Shown: piece by piece, positions 52,355 through 61,030 of the stretch
Position numbering within the stretch: the stretch's first letter is position 1
How the letters are laid out: each line of letters starts with the position of its first letter
Origin: Rhodocyclaceae bacterium
GTDB taxonomy: Bacteria > Pseudomonadota > Gammaproteobacteria > Burkholderiales > Rhodocyclaceae
Length of the DNA: 64,000 nt
Reading direction: 5' to 3'
Assembly: GCA_020445745.1 (NCBI GenBank)
Contig: JAGRGB010000151.1
Coordinates: 1 to 64,000 of the forward strand
Made by a program: the position numbers and the translations under genes
Notes under the pieces: model-generated
The model's database searches: none
What the model saw: the letters and a program-made list of their open reading frames with translations, nothing else
What the model was told of the DNA's origin: nothing

Positions 52355-52374
52355 CGGGCTCCCGCAGGAGCCCG
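52355..52374. terminator. Hairpin between convergent genes
   Basis: CGGGCTCC and GGAGCCCG form an eight-pair stem with a four-base loop. On the minus strand it is followed by CTTCGTTT, so it best fits termination of ppa, and may also serve the gene on the plus strand. Confidence 0.55.
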
Positions 52375-52397
52375 AGGTGGCGGCGACGATATCGCCC

Positions 52398-52925
52398 TTA
52401 CTTCTTGGCGTTCTCGATACCGGAGAGGATTTCCTGGCGTGCATCTTCGACATTGCCCCAGCCCACGACCTTGACCCACTTGCCGGGCTCCAGGTCCTTG
52501 TAGTGCTCGAAGAAGTGGGAGATCTGCTTGAGCAGCAGCTCCGGCAGGTCGTCGCAGGACTTCACGGTCTCGTAGAGTGGCGTCATCTTGGTTACCGGCA
52601 CGGCCACGACCTTGGCGTCCTCGCCGCTCTCGTCTTCCATCTTCAGGATGCCGACCGGACGGCAGCGGATGACGACCCCGGGCTGCAGCGGGAACGGCGT
52701 CACCACCAGCACGTCGACCGGATCGCCGTCACCGGCCACGGTATGCGGCACATAGCCGTAGTTGCAGGGATAGCGCATGGTCGTGCCCATGAAGCGGTCG
52801 ACGAACACGGCCCCACTGTCCTTGTCGACTTCGAACTTGATCGGATCCCCCTGGGCGGAGATCTCGATGATCACGTTGATGTCGTTCGGTACGTCTTTTC
52901 CTGCCGATACGAGGTCGAAACCCAT
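52398..52925 (-). CDS. ppa: Inorganic pyrophosphatase (family I)
   Basis: The product is 175 aa, with AGGGAGG five to six bases before the ATG. The active-site DGDPVDVLV (in [13 protein letters not shown]), the [13 protein letters not shown] block and [10 protein letters not shown] are those of family I enzymes that hydrolyse pyrophosphate to phosphate with magnesium. The length is standard. A TATAAT lies at 52952-52957 on the same strand, about 27 bp upstream of the start. Confidence 0.97.
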   Translation of the reverse strand: MGFDLVSAGKDVPNDINVIIEISAQGDPIKFEVDKDSGAVFVDRFMGTTMRYPCNYGYVPHTVAGDGDPVDVLVVTPFPLQPGVVIRCRPVGILKMEDESGEDAKVVAVPVTKMTPLYETVKSCDDLPELLLKQISHFFEHYKDLEPGKWVKVVGWGNVEDARQEILSGIENAKK

Positions 52926-52951
52926 GATTTCCTCCCTTTGAAAGTTCGCAG

Positions 52952-52957
52952 ATTATA
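52952..52957 (-). promoter_or_regulatory. -10 element of the ppa promoter
   Basis: TATAAT on the minus strand 27-32 bp before the ppa ATG. No good -35 is visible. Confidence 0.5.
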
Positions 52958-53044
52958 AAAGGGTTTTCGGGACCGGCCAGCACCAATTGCGTGAGTGGCG
53001 GCGCGGGCAGAGCCGAGTCTGCGGAACGGCCGTCGACCGCAAGC

Positions 53045-53050
53045 TATAAT
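53045..53050 (+). promoter_or_regulatory. -10 element upstream of the cobalamin riboswitch
   Basis: TATAAT ends 12 bp before the first pairing strand of the riboswitch, placing the start of the transcript near 53057. Confidence 0.6.
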
Positions 53051-53062
53051 TGGACATCCAAC

Positions 53063-53257
53063 CCGGTCAGGTGCCCGCCGTCGGAAGGCGGGTGAAACGG
53101 GAAACAGGTGAAAGGCCTGTGCTGCCCCCGCAACGGTATGCGCAATGCGCGAGCCCGGAGACCGGCCTGACCGGCCAACGACTGCACCGCGGGTGGCGGC
53201 TGACAGCGCAGCGATTGCGCTCGGTCCCGTGCGCCTCCCCGTCTGGTGAGCAGGGAG
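53063..53257 (+). promoter_or_regulatory. Cobalamin riboswitch controlling tonB-exbB-exbD
   Basis: The aptamer (53063-53174) closes with a perfect nine-pair P1: CCGGTCAGG at 53063 with CCTGACCGG at 53166. Between them are the family marks: GGTGCC, GGGAAACAGGTGAAA, GCTGCCCCCGCAACGGTA and the B12 box AGCCCGGAGACCGGCCTG. The arm between CAACGGTA and the B12 box is only about 12 bases, so this is a compact form without the large peripheral domain. Downstream, CTCCC at 53235 can pair with GGGAG at 53253, hiding the ribosome site of tonB. B12 would then switch off translation. Confidence 0.93.
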
Positions 53258-53266
53258 CCGGGAAAA

Positions 53267-54049
53267 TTGGTCGAGCGCGATCATCGAGGGCGGAAATGGG
53301 CGACGGTGCTCGGTCGCGGTGCCGCACTGACGGCCGTGGCCGCCTGTCATCTGGCCGCCGTCGCGGCGATTGCCCGCTGGGGCTGGCGGGCGCAGCCAGC
53401 GGTCGACACGCCGCCGGTGATCGTCGCGGTACTGGTGCCCGGCCCGATCGCCCGCCCTGCGCCGGCCGCGCCGACGGTACGACCCGCTGCCGGCGAGCGG
53501 CAGCAACGACCGCCGGTCACCGTGCAAGCACGGCCCCCCGGTTCACGATCGCTCCCGCAGCCGGAGCGCCGCACGCCACCAGCGCCCCGCCCGTCGCGCA
53601 ACGCCGCCCCCGCGGTCGTGGCCGATGCCGCCCCGACACCGCCCGCGCCGGCACCGCTGCCGGTCGGCGAAGCGGAGCCCGTTGCCGAACCCGTGCCGCA
53701 GCATGCGGCGTTGCGGACACCGGCCGAGGTCGAGCCCGCCGTCGCTGCCGCTGTCACGCCCGCGACGACGCCGGCCAGCTTCGACGCCGCCTACCTCGGC
53801 AACCCGCCACCGCGCTACCCGCTTGCCGCCCGCCGCATGGGGGAACAGGGCACCGTGCTGTTGCTGGTCCAGGTCGGCGAGAACGGCCGGGTAAGTGCTG
53901 TCGAGGTGTCGCAATCGAGCGGATCGGGTCGCCTCGATCGCGCGGCGCTCGATGCCGTCGCCAACTGGCGCTTCGAGCCGGCCAGACGCGGTAGCATCGC
54001 AGTCACGGCTGCCGTCGAGGTGCCGATCGTCTTTCGGCTGGAGAACTAG
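53267..54049 (+). CDS. tonB: TonB energy-transducing protein
   Basis: The product is 260 aa from a TTG at 53267, chosen because the GGGAG that the riboswitch can hide lies nine bases upstream; a GTG at 53246 lies inside the hairpin. A single N-terminal membrane helix (about residues 17-38) is followed by a Pro/Ala-rich periplasmic spacer (about 45-170) and the TonB C-terminal domain (PPPRYPLAARRMGEQGTVLL, VEVSQSSGSGRLDRAAL, WRFEPA). It powers outer-membrane receptors with energy from ExbB-ExbD. The riboswitch implies B12 uptake; no BtuB-like receptor gene is in the window. Confidence 0.92.
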   Translation: MVERDHRGRKWATVLGRGAALTAVAACHLAAVAAIARWGWRAQPAVDTPPVIVAVLVPGPIARPAPAAPTVRPAAGERQQRPPVTVQARPPGSRSLPQPERRTPPAPRPSRNAAPAVVADAAPTPPAPAPLPVGEAEPVAEPVPQHAALRTPAEVEPAVAAAVTPATTPASFDAAYLGNPPPRYPLAARRMGEQGTVLLLVQVGENGRVSAVEVSQSSGSGRLDRAALDAVANWRFEPARRGSIAVTAAVEVPIVFRLEN

Positions 54050-54766
54050 ATGCTTCCGGAACACACCGGTCTCGCCCAGATGTGGGCCGAGGCCGACGCC
54101 ATCTCGCGCAGCGTGGCGATCCTGCTGCTGGTGATGTCGATCACCAGCTGGTACCTGATCGTCGGCCGGCTGCTGCGGGCCTTGATGCGGCGGCGCGATC
54201 GCCAGGCGGTCGATCGCTTCTGGTCGGCCGCCCAACTCGCGGAGGGGCTGGACCGACTCGTCGCAACCGGGTCGGAAAGCAATTTCAACCGGCTGGCGAC
54301 CGTCGCGGCGAGCGCCGCCGCCCATTACGATCAGCACCGGGCCGACACCCTCGCCAGTCGCATGGAGCGCGGCGAGTTCCTGACCCGGGCGATGCGCCAG
54401 TCGATCGCGATCAGCACCGCCCGCATCGAATCCGGCCTGACGGTCCTCGCCTCGATCGGATCCACCGCGCCGTTCATCGGACTTTTCGGCACGGTCTGGG
54501 GCATCTACCAGGCGCTGCTGAAGATTTCGGCGACCGGCTCGGCGACGCTCGACAAGGTCGCGGGACCGGTCGGCGAAGCATTGATCATGACCGCGGCCGG
54601 CCTCTTCGTCGCAATCCCGGCGGTCATCGCCTACAACGCATCGGTGCGCGCCAACCGGCTCGAACTGGCCGCCCTCGACGCCTTCGCCCACGACCTGCAC
54701 GCCTACCTGACGACCGGTGCACGGGTCCAGGCGCAGCGTCCGACAAAGCCGGCGGAGGCTGCCTGA
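54050..54766 (+). CDS. exbB: Biopolymer transport protein ExbB (MotA/TolQ/ExbB family)
   Basis: The product is 238 aa and starts on the base after the tonB stop. Three membrane helices are visible: near residues 18-38, and the pair around LASIGSTAPFIGLFGTVWGIY and GEALIMTAAGLFVAIPAVIAY that is diagnostic of the family. ExbB with ExbD forms the proton-driven motor that energises TonB. The order tonB-exbB-exbD and the tight spacing indicate one operon. Confidence 0.95.
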   Translation: MLPEHTGLAQMWAEADAISRSVAILLLVMSITSWYLIVGRLLRALMRRRDRQAVDRFWSAAQLAEGLDRLVATGSESNFNRLATVAASAAAHYDQHRADTLASRMERGEFLTRAMRQSIAISTARIESGLTVLASIGSTAPFIGLFGTVWGIYQALLKISATGSATLDKVAGPVGEALIMTAAGLFVAIPAVIAYNASVRANRLELAALDAFAHDLHAYLTTGARVQAQRPTKPAEAA

Positions 54767-54767
54767 G

Positions 54768-55190
<423 letters not shown>

Positions 55191-55201
55191 GGCGGCCGGG
55201 C

Positions 55202-55408
55202 TCAGGACGCGTCGAAACCGGCGGCCTCCACCGCACCGCGCAATTGCTCGAGTGCGACCTTGCCGGCGTCGAAACGCACATGCGCCTCGCCCTCTGCCAG
55301 CGATACGGCCACTTGCTCGACGCCCGGCTGAGCCTGCAGCGCGCTGGTGACGCTGCGCACGCAACCCTGGCAGCTCATGCCGCCGATCTTGATCACCGCA
55401 TCTTCCAA
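55202..55408 (-). CDS. copZ: Copper chaperone (HMA domain, CopZ-like)
   Basis: The product is 68 aa from a TTG at 55408, chosen because AGGGAGAG lies about six bases upstream and inside the end of copA. The frame continues upstream to a GTG at 55435, which would overlap copA by 26 bp. The single heavy-metal-associated domain has GMSCQGCVRSVTSAL with the CxxC that binds Cu(I) and the usual beta-alpha-beta pattern (VAVSLAEGEAHVRFD). It hands copper to CopA and directly follows its gene. Confidence 0.88.
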   Translation of the reverse strand: MEDAVIKIGGMSCQGCVRSVTSALQAQPGVEQVAVSLAEGEAHVRFDAGKVALEQLRGAVEAAGFDAS

Positions 55409-55409
55409 A

Positions 55410-57803
55410 TCACTCTCCCTTGCCACGGCCGGCACGCTGCGGTCGCCAGCGCTTGAGCAGCAACGAGTTGCTCACCACCGACACCGAACTCATCGCCATC
55501 GCCGCCGCGGCGATCACCGGATTGAGCATGCCCGCCGCTGCCAGCGGGATGCCCAGCACGTTGTAGATGAACGCGAAGAACAGATTCTGCCGGATCTTGC
55601 CCAGGGTCGCCCGCGACAGTTCCACCGCGTCGGCGACCCCGCCGAGGTCGTTCCTGACCAGGGTCACATCTGCTGCAGCGACAGCGACGTCGGCTCCCGT
55701 CCCGATCGCGAAGGACACATCCGCCGCGGCCAGCGCCGGCGCATCGTTGATGCCGTCTCCGGCCATGCCGACCAGGCCTTCGGCAGCGAGCTCACGCACG
55801 ACTTCGGCCTTGCCGTCGGGCATCACGCCGGCGCGCAGCGTGTCGATGCCGCAGGCTTCGGCCACCGCCCGCGCGGTGCGTGGATTGTCTCCGGTCAGCA
55901 TCACCACGTGCACGCCGAGGCTCTTCAGGCGCTCGAGTGCCGCTGGCGTTCCGCTGCGCACCCGATCGGCAACGCCGATCAGTCCAGCCGGTTCGCCATC
56001 CACCGCGACCGCCACCAGGCTGCGGCCGGCGGCCGACAGGCGCGCAGACAGTTGTTCGTCCGTCCATCCGGCGAAGCCAGGGGCGCCGAGCCGCACCAGG
56101 CGCGTTCCGACACGCCCCTCGACGCCCCTTCCCGCCGTCACCCGGATGTCGACGGCGCGCTGCGACAGCTCGCCGGCGGCACGCTTGATGGCATCGGCCA
56201 ACGGATGGGAGCTGCCCTGCTCGACCGCTGCCGCCAGCGCCAGCAGTTCGTCGCCTGCCAATCCGGGCAGCGCATGGACGTCCACCACCGCCGGCCGTCC
56301 CTCGGTCAGGGTCCCGGTCTTGTCGACCGCCAGCACTTTCACCTTCTCGGCCAGTTCGAGGGCTGCCGCGTTCCTGACCAGCACGCCATGGCGGGCCCCT
56401 TGCCCGGTTCCCACCATGATCGCCGTCGGTGTCGCCAGACCGAGCGCACAAGGACAGGCAATCACCAGTACCGCAACCGCATTGATCAGCGCCAATTGCA
56501 GGTCGCCGCCGGCCAGCAACCAGCCACCGAAAGTCAGCACCGAGATCGTGACCACCGCAGGCACGAAGATCGCCGATACCCGGTCGGCGAGCCTCTGTAC
56601 CGGCGCCTTCGAACCCTGCGCCTGCTCGACCATCCGGACGATGCCGGCCAGCATGGTCTGGCTGCCGACACCGGTCGCCCGGCAGTGCAGCAAGCCGCTG
56701 CCGTTGATCGTCGCGGCGAACACCGGGTCGCCGGCGCCCTTGGCCACCGGCAGGCTCTCGCCGGTCAGCATCGACTCGTCGAGCCCGGAATCGCCGTCGA
56801 CGATCTCGCCGTCGACCGGCACCGCGTCGCCAGGTCGGACGACGAAGGCACTGCCCGTCTCGAGCCGCGACACCGGCACTTCCAGCAGCCGGCCGTCCTG
56901 CTCGATCCATGCGGTCGCCGGTTGCAGACGCAGCAGGGCCTCGATTGCCTCGCCGGTACGCGCCTTCGCCCTCGCTTCGAGCAGCTTGCCGAGCAACACC
57001 AGGGTGATGATCGACGCGGACGCTTCGAAGTAGACGTGATTAGCGGTCGAACCGGCGACCGTGACGACCGCGCTGAACAACCATGCGATGCTGGTGCCGA
57101 GGGCGACCAGCACGTCCATGTTTGCCGCGCCGCCCCGGAGCGCTGCCCAGGCGCCACGATAGAAGCGCCAGCCGATCCAGAACTGGACCGGCGTCGCCAG
57201 CACCATCTGCAGCCATCGCGGCAACAGGTCGTGGGCGGTCCCGCCGCCCGTCAGGCCGAACATCGCCGGCATCTGCGCGAGCAAGGGCAGCGACAGCGCG
57301 GCCGCGATCCAGAACTGGCGCAACTCGCCGCGATAGACCGATTCGCGACGGGCATTCTCGGCTTGCTCGGCGGCATCACCGACCTCGCTCGCGCTGAAAC
57401 CGGCATCCTCGACCGCGGCGATCAGCGCTGCCACCGAGTCGACGCCTGGCGCGTAGCGGACATGGGCCCGCTCGGAAGCGAAGTTCACGTTCGCGGTGAC
57501 GCCCGGCCGGCGGTTCAACACCGCGTCGAGGCGGGTCGCACAGGCGACGCAGGACATGCCCCGGACCGACAACTCGACCTCACCCTGCGGCACCTCGTAA
57601 CCGGCCTTGCAAATGGCATCCACCACCTGCGCGGGATCGGCGCCGACGGCCAGTTCGACATGGGCGTTCTCGGTGGCCAGATTGACGTTCGCGCGAACGC
57701 CGGGCAGGCGATTTAGCACCCGCTCGATGCGCGTCGAGCAAGCGGCGCAGGTCATGCCGGCAATCGGCAGATCGATGCTACGGATCGTTTCGGAAGACTT
57801 CAT
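55410..57803 (-). CDS. copA: Copper-translocating P-type ATPase
   Basis: The product is 797 aa. Two N-terminal HMA domains ([15 protein letters not shown] and [15 protein letters not shown]) precede eight membrane helices. The Cu(I) path motif CPC lies in [15 protein letters not shown]. The pump motifs are intact: TGES ([12 protein letters not shown]), DKTGT ([12 protein letters not shown]), HP ([10 protein letters not shown]) and [10 protein letters not shown]. Its place beside a TauE-like protein, hemN and fnr resembles ccoI in cbb3 oxidase assembly clusters, but the double HMA domain favours CopA-type export. No ccoNOQP genes are in the window. Confidence 0.92.
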   Translation of the reverse strand: MKSSETIRSIDLPIAGMTCAACSTRIERVLNRLPGVRANVNLATENAHVELAVGADPAQVVDAICKAGYEVPQGEVELSVRGMSCVACATRLDAVLNRRPGVTANVNFASERAHVRYAPGVDSVAALIAAVEDAGFSASEVGDAAEQAENARRESVYRGELRQFWIAAALSLPLLAQMPAMFGLTGGGTAHDLLPRWLQMVLATPVQFWIGWRFYRGAWAALRGGAANMDVLVALGTSIAWLFSAVVTVAGSTANHVYFEASASIITLVLLGKLLEARAKARTGEAIEALLRLQPATAWIEQDGRLLEVPVSRLETGSAFVVRPGDAVPVDGEIVDGDSGLDESMLTGESLPVAKGAGDPVFAATINGSGLLHCRATGVGSQTMLAGIVRMVEQAQGSKAPVQRLADRVSAIFVPAVVTISVLTFGGWLLAGGDLQLALINAVAVLVIACPCALGLATPTAIMVGTGQGARHGVLVRNAAALELAEKVKVLAVDKTGTLTEGRPAVVDVHALPGLAGDELLALAAAVEQGSSHPLADAIKRAAGELSQRAVDIRVTAGRGVEGRVGTRLVRLGAPGFAGWTDEQLSARLSAAGRSLVAVAVDGEPAGLIGVADRVRSGTPAALERLKSLGVHVVMLTGDNPRTARAVAEACGIDTLRAGVMPDGKAEVVRELAAEGLVGMAGDGINDAPALAAADVSFAIGTGADVAVAAADVTLVRNDLGGVADAVELSRATLGKIRQNLFFAFIYNVLGIPLAAAGMLNPVIAAAAMAMSSVSVVSNSLLLKRWRPQRAGRGKGE

Positions 57804-57899
57804 TCGTGCAACGCAGCGTCCCTACTCGGCGATTCTCGCATGGCCACTCGTATCACGTTCATTCAGCGCGACGGACCACCGAACCCCGCCCTTTGGCGC

Positions 57900-58607
57900 T
57901 CACACCGCGCAGACCACCCCGCCCCACAGCTTCTCGCCGAGGTTGGTCGCATTGACCAGTCCGAACAGACCGAAGCAGAGCACGGTCATGCCCGCCACGG
58001 CGCGCACCAGCCGGTGGCGGGTGAAGTCGCGCAACTGCTTCAACAGCATGCCGGCGAGCAGCAGATTGGGCAGCGTGCCGAGCCCGAACGCCAGCATCAA
58101 GCCACCGCCCCGCAGCGCCGAGCCGGTCACCATCGCGGTGGCCAGCACGCCATAGACCATGCCGCAGGGCAGGAATCCCCACAGCAGGCCGAGCGGCAAG
58201 GCCTGCCCGACCGTCCGCGCCGGCAGGTAGCGCCGGGTCAGCGGCTGGATCCGCAGCCACAACCGGCCCCCGAGGCGCTCGACCGGGGCGAGCCAGCGCG
58301 TCAGCCCGGTCAGATATAGCCCGAGGGCGATCAGCATCAGGTTGGCGAGGACGTAGAGCGCGATCTGCACCGGCAGCACACCGTTCATCAGCATGCCGAC
58401 CGATCCGAGCGCGCCGAGCACGGTGCCCGCCAGCGTGTAGCTGCCTATGCGTCCCAGGTTGTAGGCCAGGTGCAAGGGCCACTGCCGCACCCGGTCGCCG
58501 GGCATCTGCACGGAGAGCGCGCTGACGATGCCGCCACACATGCCGGCACAATGGGCGCCGCCGAGCAGGCCGATCAGGAAAGCGGCGATGTATCCGGTTT
58601 CTGGCAT
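57900..58607 (-). CDS. TauE/SafE-family (UreH-like) membrane protein
   Basis: The product is 235 aa from the ATG at 58607; the longer frame upstream is not supported. About six membrane helices are visible. The opening GYIAAFLIGLLGGAHCAGMCGG and LWGFLPCGMVYGVL with paired cysteines are typical of the CcdA/UreH-like 'sulfite exporter' proteins found in cbb3 oxidase clusters. The AHCAGMCGG motif may bind metal. It lies between copA and hemN, all on the minus strand, which suggests copper handling or cytochrome oxidase assembly. Confidence 0.85.
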   Translation of the reverse strand: MPETGYIAAFLIGLLGGAHCAGMCGGIVSALSVQMPGDRVRQWPLHLAYNLGRIGSYTLAGTVLGALGSVGMLMNGVLPVQIALYVLANLMLIALGLYLTGLTRWLAPVERLGGRLWLRIQPLTRRYLPARTVGQALPLGLLWGFLPCGMVYGVLATAMVTGSALRGGGLMLAFGLGTLPNLLLAGMLLKQLRDFTRHRLVRAVAGMTVLCFGLFGLVNATNLGEKLWGGVVCAV

Positions 58608-58665
58608 GGTCGAGGACGCGCCCGCGGGCATGAGCCGCGGGCGACGACAGGGGGAACGACCGAAG

Positions 58666-60054
58666 TCAGATGACCTTGGAGTAGCGGGTGCGCTCGCGAT
58701 CGGCGCGGATGTACTTGTCGAACACCATCGCGATGCCACGCACCAGCAGGCGGCCGGCCGGCAGCACGCTGATCCACTGATCGTCGACCCTGACCAGGCC
58801 CGCCTCCTCCATTTCCCGGAGGTCGGCAAGCTCCTCGGCGAAGTACTGGTTGAATTCGATCAGATGGGAAATCTGGATCGACTCGATCGAGACCTCGAAG
58901 TGACACATCAGGGCCTGGATGATCGAACGACGGAGCAGGTCGTCCGAGTTCAGTTCGATGCCTCTCAGCACCGGCAGCTCGTCCCGGTCGAGGATGTCGT
59001 AGTACTCGTCCAGCGTCTTGACGTTCTGGGCATAGCTGGGCCCGACCTTGCCGATCGCCGACACGCCGAACGCCAGCAGGTCGCACTCGGCGTGGGTCGA
59101 GTAACCCTGAAAATTGCGATGGAGCCGGCCCTGGCGCTGGGCGATCGTGAGCTCGTCGTCCGGTTTCGCGAAATGGTCCATGCCGATGTAGACGTAGCCG
59201 GCCTCGGTAAGGCGCCGGATCGCCAGTTGCAGGATCTGCAACTTGGTGTCGGCGTTCGGCATGTCGGCGCTGCTGATCCTCCGCTGCGGCTTGAACAGGC
59301 CCGGCAGATGCGCGTAGCTGTACAGGGATATGCGGTCCGGCGACAGCTCGAGCACCTGTTCGAGGCTGTGGTTGAAACTGATCACGTTCTGCTTGGGCAG
59401 ACCGTAGATCAGGTCCATGCTGATCGACTTGAATCCGAGTTGCCTGGCCGAATCGAGGACCAGCCGGGTCTCCTCGAAGCTCTGGATGCGGTTGACCGCC
59501 TGTTGCACCTCGACGTTGAAGTCCTGCACGCCGATGCTCATACGGTTGAAACCGACGTCCGCCAGCATTGCCACGGTGTCGTAATCGACCTTGCGCGGGT
59601 CCACCTCGATCGAATACTCGCCGTTCGGCACCAGCTTGAAGTGGCGGTTGACGGTATCCATCAGCTGACGCATTTCGTCATGCGACAGGAAGGTCGGCGT
59701 GCCGCCGCCGAGGTGCAATTGCAGCACCTCGCGACCGCCGTCGAGCGCGGCCGCCTGCATCGAGACCTCCTTGTCGAGGTACTTGAGGTACTTGGCGGAC
59801 CGTCCGTGGTCCTTGGTGATGATCTTGTTGCAGGCGCAGTAGTAGCAGATGGTGCTGCAGAACGGGATGTGGAAGTATAATGACAGCGGTCGGTTGATCC
59901 CCCCAACCGTGCGCTTGCCGAGCCAATGCCGGTAAGCATCGGCGTTGAACGCTTCGACGAAGCGGTCCGCCGTCGGATACGAGGTATAGCGAGGTCCGTT
60001 GACGTCGAAGCGGCGAATCAGCTGGGGATCGAAAACGATATCTTTGGTGCTCAT
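58666..60054 (-). CDS. hemN: Oxygen-independent coproporphyrinogen III oxidase HemN
   Basis: The product is 462 aa. The ATG at 60054 follows AGGA by five bases. The radical-SAM CxxxCxxC cluster lies in HIPFCSTICYYCACNK and is followed by the family's extra cysteine. Other blocks are GGGTPTFL, NRMSIGVQDFNVEVQQAVNRIQ and YGLPKQN. It decarboxylates coproporphyrinogen III to protoporphyrinogen IX without oxygen. It is divergent from fnr across 111 bp that contain an FNR box, so FNR probably induces it under anoxia. Confidence 0.95.
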   Translation of the reverse strand: MSTKDIVFDPQLIRRFDVNGPRYTSYPTADRFVEAFNADAYRHWLGKRTVGGINRPLSLYFHIPFCSTICYYCACNKIITKDHGRSAKYLKYLDKEVSMQAAALDGGREVLQLHLGGGTPTFLSHDEMRQLMDTVNRHFKLVPNGEYSIEVDPRKVDYDTVAMLADVGFNRMSIGVQDFNVEVQQAVNRIQSFEETRLVLDSARQLGFKSISMDLIYGLPKQNVISFNHSLEQVLELSPDRISLYSYAHLPGLFKPQRRISSADMPNADTKLQILQLAIRRLTEAGYVYIGMDHFAKPDDELTIAQRQGRLHRNFQGYSTHAECDLLAFGVSAIGKVGPSYAQNVKTLDEYYDILDRDELPVLRGIELNSDDLLRRSIIQALMCHFEVSIESIQISHLIEFNQYFAEELADLREMEEAGLVRVDDQWISVLPAGRLLVRGIAMVFDKYIRADRERTRYSKVI

Positions 60055-60109
60055 GGTCATCCTGCGCGTTTGCCGGGGGCTACCTTCTCAGAAAGCCTTC
60101 CGGCCCGGG

Positions 60110-60123
60110 TTGACTTGGATCAA
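60110..60123. promoter_or_regulatory. FNR box between hemN and fnr
   Basis: TTGACTTGGATCAA matches TTGAT-N4-ATCAA with one mismatch. It lies 56 bp before hemN and 43 bp before fnr, and may serve both. Confidence 0.8.
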
Positions 60124-60165
60124 ACCGATACTACCCCTACGAATCGGAAAAGGAGCGGACACAGC

Positions 60166-60909
60166 GTGCAAATGAAAGCGACGGCAGTGACGGCGAACGG
60201 CCTGAAAGCCGCCTGCTCTCAGTGTAATCTGCGCGAGCTGTGCCTGCCATTCGGGCTGACGGGCGAAGAAATCGACCGCCTCGACGAACTCGTCGCCAAC
60301 CGTCGCAAGGTGCAACGCCAGCACCAGCTGTACAGCGCGGGCGCGCCGTTCGAAGCGATCTACGCGATTCGGACGGGTTCGTTCAAGACCGACGTGCTGC
60401 TCGAGGATGGCCGCGAACAGGTCACCGGTTTCCAGATGACCGGCGAGATCCTCGGCCTCGACGGCATCAGCGCCGAGGTCCACTCGTGCAATGCGACCGC
60501 CCTCGAGGACAGTGAAGTCTGCGTGATCCCCTACGGCCGGCTCGAACAATTGTCACGCCAGGTCGAGTCGCTCCAGCACCAGTTCCACAAGGTGATGAGC
60601 CGCGAGATCGTGCGCGACCACGGCGTCATGATGCTGCTCGGCTCGATGCGCGCCGAGGAACGCCTGGCGGCGTTCCTGCTCAATCTGTCGAAGCGATTCA
60701 TGGCGCGCGGCTACTCGCCGGCGGAGTTTCATCTGCGCATGACCCGCGACGAGATCGGTTCCTACCTTGGCCTGAAGCTCGAAACCGTGTCGCGCGCGTT
60801 TTCGAAGTTCCAGGACGAGGGCCTGGTCGCGGTCCATCAGAAACATATTCGGATCCTCGACCTCGACGGCCTGCGCCAGTTGCTGACCCACTGCGCCAAG
60901 CATCCCTGA
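60166..60909 (+). CDS. fnr: FNR-type oxygen-sensing transcriptional regulator
   Basis: The product is 247 aa from a GTG at 60166, ten bases after GGAG; the ATG at 60172 is an alternative. The N-terminal cysteines CSQCNLRELC, together with one in VHSCNA, bind the 4Fe-4S cluster that is lost in oxygen. The helix-turn-helix (MTRDEIGSYLGLKLETVSRAFSKFQ) carries the ETVSR recognition helix that reads TTGAT-type half-sites. Such boxes occur in front of hemN/fnr and uspA in this window, so it is probably autoregulated. Confidence 0.95.
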   Translation: MQMKATAVTANGLKAACSQCNLRELCLPFGLTGEEIDRLDELVANRRKVQRQHQLYSAGAPFEAIYAIRTGSFKTDVLLEDGREQVTGFQMTGEILGLDGISAEVHSCNATALEDSEVCVIPYGRLEQLSRQVESLQHQFHKVMSREIVRDHGVMMLLGSMRAEERLAAFLLNLSKRFMARGYSPAEFHLRMTRDEIGSYLGLKLETVSRAFSKFQDEGLVAVHQKHIRILDLDGLRQLLTHCAKHP

Positions 60910-61030
60910 CACCGGGCTTCGATCCGGCCACGCCACGATCACCGGTGGGCAGCTGGATCGCCCGGGCGCCGGTAACCGCAAGCGCCCCCTTTCGCGGCTA
61001 GCACGAAGGGCGCGACCTCGCCGCTACCGG

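Noticed and set aside
55347..57716. 789-codon plus-strand frame opposite copA
   Set aside because: Antisense of copA, His/Arg/Gln-rich without domains.
55410..57803. Assignment of the copper ATPase as CcoI of a cbb3 oxidase cluster
   Set aside because: The neighbourhood is similar, but two HMA domains, an adjacent copZ and the absence of ccoNOQPGHS favour CopA; not fully excluded.
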